A stretch of DNA of 20,097 nucleotides from an uncultured Helcococcus sp. (GTDB taxonomy: Bacteria > Bacillota > Clostridia > Tissierellales > Peptoniphilaceae), in the NCBI RefSeq assembly GCF_946998255.1, contig NZ_CAMPYN010000021.1:1-20097 (forward strand). Reading direction: 5' to 3'. This document shows, one piece after another, positions 1-6,993 of this stretch. How positions within the stretch are numbered: the stretch's first letter is position 1; every line of letters starts with the position of its first letter. Below the pieces are notes generated by a model, which had not been told where the DNA came from, searched no databases, and saw only the letters and a list, made by a program, of their open reading frames with translations. Position numbers and translations under genes: made by a program.

Positions 1-50
1 AAGAAAAAAAGAACACTAATTACTATGTGTTCATTATACAAGGAGTTAAT

Positions 51-1295
51 ATGAACAATGAATTTAAATCTGTTACAGATAGATTTTTAAGATATGTAAA
101 AGTAGATACCCAATCAGATGAAGCGTCTGAAACATTTCCAAGTACAGAAAAGCAAAAAGACTTGGCCAGACTTTTATTGGAAGAATTAAAAGATTTAGGA
201 ATAAAAGCTGAGATGGATGAAGAAAATTGCTACGTATATGGCTGGATTGAATCAACTATTCCTAATGAAAATGATAAAAGAAATAAATATAGTTTAGCAT
301 TTGTATCCCACATGGATACATCACCAGCTGCATCTGGTACAAATGTAAATCCACAAATAGTTGAAAACTACCAAGGACAAGTTATAGATTTAGGAAATGG
401 ACTAAAATTAGATCCTAAAGAATTTACTTCATTAAATAAATTTATAGGGCAAGATTTGATCACTACAGATGGTAAGACCTTGCTAGGAGCTGACGACAAG
501 GCTGGGGTAGCTGAAATAATGACAATGGCAGCTTACCTTGTAAATAATCCTCAAATAGAACATGGGCCAATAGCTATTTGCTTTACACCTGATGAAGAAA
601 TAGGGGCTGGAGTTGCTAAGATAGACCTAGAAAGATTGGGAGCAGACTTTGCCTATACTGTTGATGGTGGCGAAATAGGAGAATTACAATATGAAAACTT
701 CAATGCTGCTAGCGCTAAAGTTCAAATAAAAGGTAAAAGTGTCCATCCAGGATCAGCCAAAGGACTTATGGTAAATGCAGCAGATATAGCGGTAGAATTT
801 GCTGATTCTTTACCTAAGGACCAAGTACCTCAAAAAACTGAAGGCTATGAAGGATTCTTTTCCTTACAAGGCATATCCGGAGATGTTTCAAATGCTAGTC
901 TATCCTATATCATAAGAGACCATGATATGGTTAAATTTGTTGAAAAGAAAAATCTAATGGTTAAAATAACAGAAGAATTAAATGAAAAATATGGTCAAGG
1001 AACTGCAAGCCTTGAATTAAAAGACTCATATTTTAATATGAAAGAAAAAATTAAAGACCACATGTTTTTAATTGAAAAAGCAAAAGAAGCCATGGAAAAC
1101 TTAGACATAGAACCACTTATAGCTCCAATAAGAGGTGGTACAGATGGAGCTCAACTATCATATATGGGACTTCCAACTCCTAATATTTGTGCTGGAGGCT
1201 TAAACTTCCACGGTGAATATGAGTATGTAAGTATCCAATCAATGGAAAAGATAAGTGAATTGTTAGTAGAAATTGCTGTTAATATATTTAAATAA
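51..1295 (+). CDS. pepT: Peptidase T (tripeptide aminopeptidase, M20B family)
   Basis: Cytoplasmic zinc exopeptidase that removes the N-terminal residue from tripeptides, the last step in using imported peptides. I place the start at the ATG at 51 because AGGAG lies at 41-45 with normal spacing. An in-frame GTG at 27 would add eight residues but has no such site. The protein is 414 residues, normal for PepT. The M20 dinuclear metal centre is complete: H87 and D89 in SHMDTSP, bridging D148 in LLGADDKAG, catalytic E182 with E183 in TPDEEIGAG, D205 in TVDGGEIG, and H387 in NFHGEYEY. The dimerisation-domain motif HPGSAKGLMVNA starts near residue 232, and the PepT-typical RGGTDGAQLS lies near 361. 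The promoter would lie left of the window. The stop codon overlaps, by one base, the ATG of a decayed small reading frame. Confidence 0.96.
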   Translation: MNNEFKSVTDRFLRYVKVDTQSDEASETFPSTEKQKDLARLLLEELKDLGIKAEMDEENCYVYGWIESTIPNENDKRNKYSLAFVSHMDTSPAASGTNVNPQIVENYQGQVIDLGNGLKLDPKEFTSLNKFIGQDLITTDGKTLLGADDKAGVAEIMTMAAYLVNNPQIEHGPIAICFTPDEEIGAGVAKIDLERLGADFAYTVDGGEIGELQYENFNAASAKVQIKGKSVHPGSAKGLMVNAADIAVEFADSLPKDQVPQKTEGYEGFFSLQGISGDVSNASLSYIIRDHDMVKFVEKKNLMVKITEELNEKYGQGTASLELKDSYFNMKEKIKDHMFLIEKAKEAMENLDIEPLIAPIRGGTDGAQLSYMGLPTPNICAGGLNFHGEYEYVSIQSMEKISELLVEIAVNIFK

Positions 1296-1430
1296 TGAAT
1301 AAAAAAACATCAAAATAAATTAATAATGGGTCTAGGTGTTGGTTGACTTATAGTACTTGCGGGTACAGACTTATTATTAATTATAGTTGCAGTAGCTTTA
1401 GATACAAGAAAATATTTGAAGAAGAAATAG
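1295..1430 (+). pseudogene. Remnant of a 44-residue single-pass membrane protein
   Basis: The ATG at 1295 overlaps the pepT stop (TAATG), suggesting translational coupling. As written, this frame ends after seven codons (MNKKTSK). If one A of the A7 run (1301-1307) is removed, the frame continues as MNKKHQNKLIMGLGVG up to a TGA at 1344-1346, which is one base away from TTA (Leu). After it comes LIVLAGTDLLLIIVAVAL and then DTRKYLKKK, ending at TAG 1428-1430. This reads like one transmembrane helix with a lysine-rich cytoplasmic tail. I do not recognise the family. Two lesions (a one-base insertion and a nonsense change) point to a dead gene. Homopolymer sequencing error, or chance hydrophobicity in AT-rich DNA, are the alternatives. 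Confidence 0.4.
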
Positions 1431-1436
1431 AATATA

Positions 1437-1463
1437 GGGCTGTGATTTTCACGGCCCTTTTTT
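1437..1463 (+). terminator. Rho-independent terminator between pepT and galM
   Basis: GGGCTGTGA (1437-1445) pairs with TCACGGCCC (1449-1457), nine pairs with one G-T wobble, around a TTT loop, and is followed by six T. It is the strongest hairpin in the window apart from the one after eno. It ends only 13 bases before the galM start. Confidence 0.9.
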
Positions 1464-1476
1464 AGAATGAGGAATT

Positions 1477-2349
1477 ATGTACAAACATTTAAATTTTGAT
1501 GCAATTTTATTAGAAAATGAAAAATTAAAAATTTCTATATTACCTAAATTAGGCTTTAAGATAGCTTCTATTTTTAATAAAGATAAAGAAGTAGAATATT
1601 TATTTCAACCTACAAAAAAGGAATATAATGAAGCGAAATATGCTGATAGTTTTGAAAAATATGATACTTCAGGTATTGACGATTGTATCCCTACAATTGA
1701 TCCTTGTAAATATCCGTTAAATAAAGAAATAAGTTTACCAGATCATGGAGATACATGGTCATTGGAGTGGGATGTTGAAGAATGTTTAGAAAAAAAAGCT
1801 GTAGGGACAGTTAAACTACCAACTCTACCATTACAATTTACTAAGAGTATAGAATTAGAAGGCAATAAAATAAATATCGACTATAAAATAAAAAGTCTTT
1901 CTGGAGAAAAGGTGTTTTATTTATGGGCTTTTCATGGACTTCTAAATTATGATGAGTACACAGAACTTGAATTTGAAGAAAATCTCAAAAATTATATTAA
2001 TGTTCAAAACGATGAAGTATGGGATTTTGATATTTATAAATTAAAGAATTTCAAAGAAGATCATACATTCAAATACTATTTTACAGATGAAATCAAAGAA
2101 GGTTTTGCGATATTAGATCATACAAAAGAAAAAAGCAAATTTAAGATAAGTTTTGATCCAAAAAATTTACCTTATATGGGAGTTTGGTTGACAACAGGTG
2201 GATTTAAAAATGAAAAAAATGTAGCTATTGAACCATGTAATGGATATTATGATAGTCTTGAAAAAGCTTATGAAAATGGTAAAGTTGACTATGTAGAAGG
2301 AAGTTCCGAAAACAAATGGAATATATTAATTGACATTATAGATTATTAG
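1477..2349 (+). CDS. Aldose 1-epimerase-like protein (galactose mutarotase superfamily)
   Basis: Member of the galactose-mutarotase beta-sandwich superfamily. In context it probably interconverts alpha and beta anomers of galactose or a related aldose before phosphorylation. The protein is 290 residues, typical of the bacterial mutarotase-like subfamily. Residues placed where this family keeps its active site are H90 in LPDHGDTW, H153 in WAFHGLLNYD, and E252 in AIEPCNGYYDSL (the usual catalytic Glu region). GIDDCIPTI at 67-73 is also typical. The start is ATG 1477, with GAGG at 1469-1472. The stop codon TAG at 2347-2349 is part of the galK ribosome binding site, so the two genes are almost certainly cotranscribed and coupled. 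The exact sugar cannot be read from sequence; general GalM is a close alternative. Confidence 0.82.
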   Translation: MYKHLNFDAILLENEKLKISILPKLGFKIASIFNKDKEVEYLFQPTKKEYNEAKYADSFEKYDTSGIDDCIPTIDPCKYPLNKEISLPDHGDTWSLEWDVEECLEKKAVGTVKLPTLPLQFTKSIELEGNKINIDYKIKSLSGEKVFYLWAFHGLLNYDEYTELEFEENLKNYINVQNDEVWDFDIYKLKNFKEDHTFKYYFTDEIKEGFAILDHTKEKSKFKISFDPKNLPYMGVWLTTGGFKNEKNVAIEPCNGYYDSLEKAYENGKVDYVEGSSENKWNILIDIIDY

Positions 2350-2357
2350 GAGTAGAT

Positions 2358-3518
2358 ATGCTTGAAAATTTATTAAAAGAATTTAAAAATCACTTTGGAG
2401 AAAATGATAAAGAAATAAGAAAATATTTTGCACCTTCAAGAATAAATATTATAGGTGAGCATATTGATTACAATGGTGGAAAAGTGTTTCCATGTGCAAT
2501 TGAAATAGGAACATATGCTATAGCAAGAAAAAATGATGATAATTTACTTCGTCTAAAGAGCTTAAATATCGAAAAGATAGGTGAATTATCACTAGAAAAT
2601 ATTGAAAATAAACCAGAAAATGATTGGATGAATTTTCCTTTAGGAGTAGCCAAATTTGTTCAAGAAGAAGGATATAATATTGGTGGGCTAGATATACTTA
2701 TATATGGGAATATTCCAAATGGTTCAGGACTTTCTTCATCTGCAAGTTTAGAGATACTCATAGGGGAAATATTCAGTGATTTTTACAATGATGGTAAAAT
2801 TTCAAGAAAAGAGCTTGCATTAATAGGCAAATCAACAGAAAATAAATTTATTGGTGTAAATTCAGGTATTATGGATCAATTTATAATTGCATTAGGAAAG
2901 AAAGAACACGCAATGCTTCTAGATACTAATAATCTAGAATATGAATATTATCCATTCGATTTAAAAGATAATAAACTTGTAATATTAAATACAAATAAAA
3001 GAAGAGAATTAAAGGATTCAAAATATAATGAAAGAAGAGCTGAATCTGACAAAGCTTTGAAAATATTAAGAGAATATAAGCCTTCAATGAAGGCTCTATG
3101 TGACATCGACGAGGATGAATTAGACCTACTTGATAAAATTGAAGATCCAATAATAAGAAAAAGAGCAAGCCATGCTGTAAAAGAAAATCATAGAGTTGCA
3201 AAAGCTGCAAAAGCTCTAAAAGATGGTGATATTGAACTATTAGGAAAATTATTAGTTCAATCAAATGACTCTTTAAGAGATTTATATGAAGTTACGGGGC
3301 CTCATTTGGACTCGATTACAAAGCATGCTAATGAATTTAAAGATTGTTTAGGTGCCCGTATGACTGGAGCAGGATTTGCTGGATGTGGTATAGCGATCAT
3401 AAAAGAAGATAGCTTTGATGACTTTGTAGAATATGTAGGAAAGAGATATACAGAGGATACAGGGTTAGTAGCTGAATTTATTCAATCTGGAATAGATGAT
3501 GGAGTTAGAAGATTGTAG
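2358..3518 (+). CDS. galK: Galactokinase (GHMP kinase)
   Basis: Phosphorylates alpha-D-galactose with ATP to galactose 1-phosphate, the entry step of the Leloir pathway. It is a 386-residue protein of normal length. The galactokinase signature SRINIIGEHIDYNGG sits at 27-41 with R28 in the catalytic position. The GHMP ATP-binding motif PNGSGLSSSAS is at 120-130, the catalytic Asp is D173 in GIMDQF, and the third GHMP motif MTGAGFAGCG is at 335-344. TAGGAG, made partly of the preceding gene's stop codon, is the ribosome binding site eight bases before ATG 2358. No galT or galE lies nearby, so galactose 1-phosphate must be handled by genes elsewhere. The specificity (galactose rather than GalNAc or another sugar) is inferred from the signature only. 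Confidence 0.92.
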   Translation: MLENLLKEFKNHFGENDKEIRKYFAPSRINIIGEHIDYNGGKVFPCAIEIGTYAIARKNDDNLLRLKSLNIEKIGELSLENIENKPENDWMNFPLGVAKFVQEEGYNIGGLDILIYGNIPNGSGLSSSASLEILIGEIFSDFYNDGKISRKELALIGKSTENKFIGVNSGIMDQFIIALGKKEHAMLLDTNNLEYEYYPFDLKDNKLVILNTNKRRELKDSKYNERRAESDKALKILREYKPSMKALCDIDEDELDLLDKIEDPIIRKRASHAVKENHRVAKAAKALKDGDIELLGKLLVQSNDSLRDLYEVTGPHLDSITKHANEFKDCLGARMTGAGFAGCGIAIIKEDSFDDFVEYVGKRYTEDTGLVAEFIQSGIDDGVRRL

Positions 3519-3555
3519 TAAATTAAAATATATAAAAATTAATAAATCAATTAAA

Positions 3556-3609
3556 TGAACTGACTTCCTTAAAGTTATTTTTAAGTCAAATTTTTTGGAG
3601 GTCAGTTCA
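3556..3609. repeat. Long inverted repeat between convergent galK and nadE
   Basis: TGAACTGACTTCC (3556-3568) pairs with GGAGGTCAGTTCA (3597-3609), 13 pairs with one G-T wobble. The 28-base loop contains a smaller dyad, CTTAAA/TTTAAG (3568-3573 and 3580-3585), and six T at 3591-3596. Placed between two converging genes, it most likely acts as a transcript 3' end for one or both. There is no clean T-run directly after the long stem on either strand, so its terminator strength is uncertain. Confidence 0.6.
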
Positions 3610-3633
3610 AATTACCTTGATATAGTTTTGTAT

Positions 3634-5478
3634 CTATAAGTTAGTTAAAAGAGCATCTATATCAATATCTGATGGCATTAAGAATCCATATTTTGGATTT
3701 AATGAATAATCTAATATTTGTGGTCCGTCAACAGCGACATTTCTCTTAAATTGTTGGCTAGTAAATCTTCTTAAAAAGAATTTTAACCATTTCAATATAG
3801 TTTCTTTATCATACTTGTCTTCAAATGCATTGATTGTCATATGATAAATATCTTCTATCTTAGAATTATTTTTAATTAGATGATAGATGAAAAAGTCATG
3901 TAATTCATATGGGCCAACTGTATTTTCAGTTTCTTGTTTGATAGTTCCATCTTCATTGGTTGGTAGAAGCTCTGGTGATACTGGTGTTTCAATGATATCA
4001 GCTAAAACTTCACTTATCCTAGCGTTGTCAGAATGATCTTTTACATATCTAACAACTTCTCTAAGTAAAGTTTTAGGTAGGCCTGAGTTTACATTGTACA
4101 TAGACATGTGGTCGGCGTTATAGGTTGACCAACCCAGGGCTATTTCTGACATATTGCCAGTGCCTAAAACAATACCACCTTCTTTATTTGAAAGATCCAT
4201 TAGTATTTGTGTTCTTTCTCTAGCTTGGGCATTTTCAAAGGTTACTGATAGGTCACTAGGATCGTGGTTGATATCTTCAAAATGTTGTAGTACAGATTTT
4301 TTTATATCTATAGTTAAGATGTTTGTACCAGATTCTTTGGCTAGGTCTAGGGCATTATTTTTTGTTCTATCACTGGTGCCTAAGCCTGGCATAGTAACAG
4401 CATAAATATTTTTTCTATCCATATTTAGTTTATCCATTGCCTTGCAAGCGACTATAAAGGCAAGGGTTGAATCAAGTCCACCTGATAGACCTAAAAATAT
4501 TTTATTATCAGGTATTTGTTTTAACCTCCTAGCTAATGCATGGACTTGGATATCTAAAATGTTTTTCAGTATTTGTGGGTTGTTTCTTATATCATTTAAA
4601 TATGGATGAATGCTTAACTTTCTCTTTAGTTGATAATTATTTTGGGCAAATTCAAAATCGCTTGTATAAATAAGGCTATTTGTTTTATTTCCTATAAATG
4701 AATTTGTTTCATCTAAGTTTATATCATTATAGATAAGTCCATTATTGAATGAATCACTTGATTCAACACAAGTTCCATTTTCTATAATATATTTTTCACC
4801 AGTAAATACTGAATCCGAACTAGATTCATTTGATGATGGTCCAGCATAAACCAGGGCTGTTGAGGTCATTTTAGAAATGTTTGCTAAGTCATTTTCTAAA
4901 GTGCTCATTTTTTTATAGTCTGTAGCCTTTGATCCTAGAACTGCAAGTATATTTGTAGTTGAATCAATATTTGTATCTTTAGAAAGCAGGTCATCTTCAA
5001 AGACTATTTGTATATTTACATTATTTTTATAATCAGATAAGATTCCATCTTTTAAAATAGGGAAGTCTGTATTTTCCAAAATATCTTTTTCAAGTTTTGA
5101 GAAAAATAGGTCATTTGCTTTATTGCATTTATTTTTATTTATAGCCTGTAAAATGGATCCATTTTTAATGGCAAGGCCAAGATTATAAGTCTGATTTCTA
5201 TGTTTATATGATAAGCCTAAAACTATCAATGTATCTATATCTTTAGTAAATTTTAATAAATCTTTTAGGTATTTATCACTTGTAGATAAAATTTCATTTG
5301 AAGCTATCATTTGTCCAGCTGATACACCGGTAGAGGTTAGCTCTGGAAAAACTAAAAGATCAATATTTTTTTCTTTAGAAAACTCTAAGCATTTTTTTAT
5401 TTGTTTATAATTTTTATCAATATTTAAAATATTTGTTTCAATATTAGCGGCGGCTAATCTTATAAAGTTTCTATTCAT
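3634..5478 (-). CDS. nadE: NAD+ synthetase with N-terminal nitrilase-like (glutaminase) domain
   Basis: Makes NAD+ from nicotinic acid adenine dinucleotide, ATP and an amino donor in the cytoplasm. The 614 residues carry an N-terminal carbon-nitrogen hydrolase domain (about 5-260) and a C-terminal N-type ATP-pyrophosphatase domain (about 290-600). The synthetase half is well kept: FLGLSGGLDST at 328-338 (P-loop), LGTSDRTKNNA near 366-376, ARERTQILMDL at 419-429, and GTGNMSEIALGWSTYNADH at 439-457. In the amidase half, E46 (FPELTSTG) and K115 align with the catalytic Glu and Lys. The position of the nucleophilic Cys, normally in an EICEDLW motif, reads IVFEDDL with F160, and no other Cys lies in that part of the domain. 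Glutamine hydrolysis is therefore doubtful, and free ammonia may be the donor. The start at 5478 has AGGAATT seven bases upstream. Confidence 0.92.
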   Translation of the reverse strand: MNRNFIRLAAANIETNILNIDKNYKQIKKCLEFSKEKNIDLLVFPELTSTGVSAGQMIASNEILSTSDKYLKDLLKFTKDIDTLIVLGLSYKHRNQTYNLGLAIKNGSILQAINKNKCNKANDLFFSKLEKDILENTDFPILKDGILSDYKNNVNIQIVFEDDLLSKDTNIDSTTNILAVLGSKATDYKKMSTLENDLANISKMTSTALVYAGPSSNESSSDSVFTGEKYIIENGTCVESSDSFNNGLIYNDINLDETNSFIGNKTNSLIYTSDFEFAQNNYQLKRKLSIHPYLNDIRNNPQILKNILDIQVHALARRLKQIPDNKIFLGLSGGLDSTLAFIVACKAMDKLNMDRKNIYAVTMPGLGTSDRTKNNALDLAKESGTNILTIDIKKSVLQHFEDINHDPSDLSVTFENAQARERTQILMDLSNKEGGIVLGTGNMSEIALGWSTYNADHMSMYNVNSGLPKTLLREVVRYVKDHSDNARISEVLADIIETPVSPELLPTNEDGTIKQETENTVGPYELHDFFIYHLIKNNSKIEDIYHMTINAFEDKYDKETILKWLKFFLRRFTSQQFKRNVAVDGPQILDYSLNPKYGFLMPSDIDIDALLTNL

Positions 5479-5503
5479 AGTAATTCCTTTCTTTTATATC
5501 TAC

Positions 5504-5532
5504 ATTATAATACATATTAGTCCTTAATATAA
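5504..5532 (-). promoter_or_regulatory. Candidate nadE promoter
   Basis: Reading leftward, TATAAT (5509-5504) is preceded at 17 bases by a poor -35 (TTATAT, 5532-5527). The start point would fall near 5497, giving a leader of about 20 bases that still includes the ribosome binding site. The -35 overlaps the T-run of the upstream degV terminator. Only the -10 is convincing. Confidence 0.4.
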
Positions 5533-5573
5533 AAAAAACTCTACAATAGTTAATTGTCTAAACTAAGGTAGAG
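5531..5573 (-). terminator. Rho-independent terminator of the marR-degV operon
   Basis: On the minus strand CTCTAC (5573-5568) pairs with GTAGAG (5544-5539). An inner TAGTT/AACTA pairing is separated by a two-by-two internal loop, and eight T follow (5538-5531). It lies 20 bases after the degV stop codon and separates degV from nadE. Confidence 0.8.
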
Positions 5574-5592
5574 CTTATAATTTCATATAATA

Positions 5593-6423
5593 TTATTTTT
5601 TGAAATAGGCTATAGCGATTGCACCAGGTCCTGCATGGGTACCAACAACACTTCCGATACTTATGTGGTCATAGCTTTCAGTCCATAAGTCTTTTGAAGA
5701 TTCAAAGTAATTTACTAAGTTTTCATCTGACAAGCCAGTGTAACCAAATAAGAATGGTAAATCATAATTTATTTCAGAATTTTCACTTAACTCTTTATTA
5801 AATATGCTTATAGCTTTTTTATTTCCACGTGCCTTAGCTGGTACAGTGATTTCGCCAGCTTCAATAGATATAAGAGGCTTGATTTTCAATATTTCACCTG
5901 CAAAAGCAGCAGCCTTTGATAGTCTACCACCTCTTTGTAGGTATTCAAGAGTATCAAATATACCTAATATTCTTATTTTCTTTTTCTTTTCTTCTAACTC
6001 ATCAATAATTTCTTCTAAATCAAGACCTTGGTCTATTAATTCAATTGCGTATTCGATCAAGATAGCTGAACCAAGAGCTACTGATTCGGAATTAATAATA
6101 TGAATATTATCATAATCTTGAGCTGCTAACACAGCACTTTGGTAGGTTCCAGAAAGATTAGCAGCTAGGGTGATAACTATAGCTGAATCGTTTTTATCTA
6201 TCTGATTAAATATCTTCAAAAATTTATCTGGACCAGCTTGACTAGTAGTAGGGAAATGTTCAGATATCTGTAATTTTTTGTAAAAATCGTAATTACTTAT
6301 ATTTACTCCATCTATAAATTCTTCACTACCGAAATTTACTGTTAATGGAACTATATAATCAATTTTCTTTTTACTAGTTTCACTAATATCTGCAGTTGAG
6401 TCAATTATCAGTTTTATTGACAT
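5593..6423 (-). CDS. DegV-family fatty-acid-binding protein (FakB-like)
   Basis: DegV proteins bind a fatty acid in a closed pocket. In Firmicutes, those paired with the kinase FakA (then called FakB) present the acyl chain for phosphorylation into phospholipid synthesis. This one has 276 residues, the usual length. Family motifs in order: IDSTAD (7-12), PTTSQAGPDKF (58-68), NLSGTYQSA (89-97), YLQRGGRLSK (161-170), IKPLISIEAGEI (181-192), and a C-terminal HAGPGAIAIAYF containing the conserved His. It follows marR by two bases; its AGGAGG binding site is formed by the last two Arg codons of marR, so the two are coupled. A terminator follows. No fakA gene is in the window, and which lipid it carries cannot be told from sequence. 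Confidence 0.9.
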   Translation of the reverse strand: MSIKLIIDSTADISETSKKKIDYIVPLTVNFGSEEFIDGVNISNYDFYKKLQISEHFPTTSQAGPDKFLKIFNQIDKNDSAIVITLAANLSGTYQSAVLAAQDYDNIHIINSESVALGSAILIEYAIELIDQGLDLEEIIDELEEKKKKIRILGIFDTLEYLQRGGRLSKAAAFAGEILKIKPLISIEAGEITVPAKARGNKKAISIFNKELSENSEINYDLPFLFGYTGLSDENLVNYFESSKDLWTESYDHISIGSVVGTHAGPGAIAIAYFKK

Positions 6424-6425
6424 TC

Positions 6426-6872
6426 TTACCTCCTAAGATCCTGATATGCGGATTGTAAATTTTTATTTATCGATTCTAAAGCTTGGTAGAGGATAGTTCT
6501 AATATCTATTGAAAGGTTTTTGCTTGCTAGGTCTACATATTCATCACTTAGGGAAGTGACTTTTGACGCTATTTCCTTTCCTTCATCTGTTAGATAAAAG
6601 ACTCCACCATATTTATTTTTGTTTTTAGATTTTTTTACTAAGACACCCTTATCAACTAGGGCGTTGGTCATACGTGATACATCAGCCTTATCTCTCCCTA
6701 GCATATCAGAAAGTTCTGTAGCACTTAAACCTTCAGGGTTTTTATAAAGGCTAGTTAGATATAAGAGATGAGAACTTTTAAGTCCATAAGGACTTAACTC
6801 GGTTTGAGCTATTTTTTGCCAGTATTTAATTATTTCATTTATTAGATATGTGAATTCTTCAAATCTTCCCAT
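6426..6872 (-). CDS. MarR-family transcriptional regulator
   Basis: Winged-helix dimeric repressor of 148 residues, a normal MarR size. The start is placed at ATG 6872 because TTAGGAG lies just upstream. The longer in-frame TTG start at 6899 falls inside the palindrome described separately and has no binding site. The helix-turn-helix spans about 48-78 (LSATELSDMLGRDKADVSRM), the basic wing is at 79-95 (KKSKNKNKYGGVFYLTDEG), and long dimerisation helices occupy both ends. It is cotranscribed with the DegV gene downstream, so lipid metabolism is a reasonable guess for its targets. It probably also controls itself through the palindrome in its leader. Its ligand is unknown. Divergent promoter sharing with copA does not by itself imply copper control. 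Confidence 0.9.
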   Translation of the reverse strand: MGRFEEFTYLINEIIKYWQKIAQTELSPYGLKSSHLLYLTSLYKNPEGLSATELSDMLGRDKADVSRMTNALVDKGVLVKKSKNKNKYGGVFYLTDEGKEIASKVTSLSDEYVDLASKNLSIDIRTILYQALESINKNLQSAYQDLRR

Positions 6873-6887
6873 AAAAACTCCTAATTG

Positions 6888-6899
6888 TTGACAAGTCAA
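6888..6899. promoter_or_regulatory. Candidate operator of the MarR regulator
   Basis: TTGACAAGTCAA is a perfect dyad of five-base arms with a two-base centre. It sits between the marR -10 box and its ribosome binding site, a normal place for autorepression. It resembles the TTTGA...TCAAA boxes of the lipid regulator FabT (known for streptococci and lactococci), but the centre differs in length. The assignment rests on position and symmetry only. Confidence 0.45.
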
Positions 6900-6914
6900 A
6901 ATCTATACTTAGTA

Positions 6915-6943
6915 ATTATAGGATAATTGATAAGTTTTTACAA
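6915..6943 (-). promoter_or_regulatory. marR-degV promoter
   Basis: Reading leftward, TTGTAA (6943-6938), a 17-base spacer, then TATAAT (6920-6915). Transcription would begin near 6908, about 35 bases before the marR ATG and just before the TTGACAAGTCAA dyad. Confidence 0.7.
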
Positions 6944-6947
6944 ATAT

Positions 6948-6977
6948 TTGATTCATTATACCCTATAGGGGTATACT
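6948..6977 (+). promoter_or_regulatory. copA promoter
   Basis: TTGATT (6948-6953), an 18-base spacer, then TATACT (6972-6977). The CsoR palindrome fills the spacer and overlaps the -10 box. The -35 lies only four bases from the -35 of the leftward marR promoter, so the two promoters stand back to back. Confidence 0.7.
6958..6974. promoter_or_regulatory. CsoR operator
   Basis: ATACCCTATAGGGGTAT is a near-perfect G/C-tract palindrome of the kind bound by CsoR repressors. It lies between the -35 and -10 of copA, so bound repressor would block polymerase. Copper(I) binding to CsoR is known to release such sites. csoR is the second gene of this operon, so the circuit is autoregulatory. Confidence 0.85.
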
Positions 6978-6993
6978 AATATAAGGAGGAATT

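Noticed and set aside
1344..1346. TGA in the small frame after pepT read as tryptophan (recoded) or selenocysteine
   Set aside because: The intact genes in the window show no in-frame TGA codons needing recoding, a separate frameshift also breaks the small frame, and a single base change from TTA is simpler.
2926..3264. 112-codon minus-strand open frame opposite galK with many Leu and Ile residues
   Set aside because: It is the antisense of galK; the hydrophobic look comes from reverse-complemented Lys and Glu codons.
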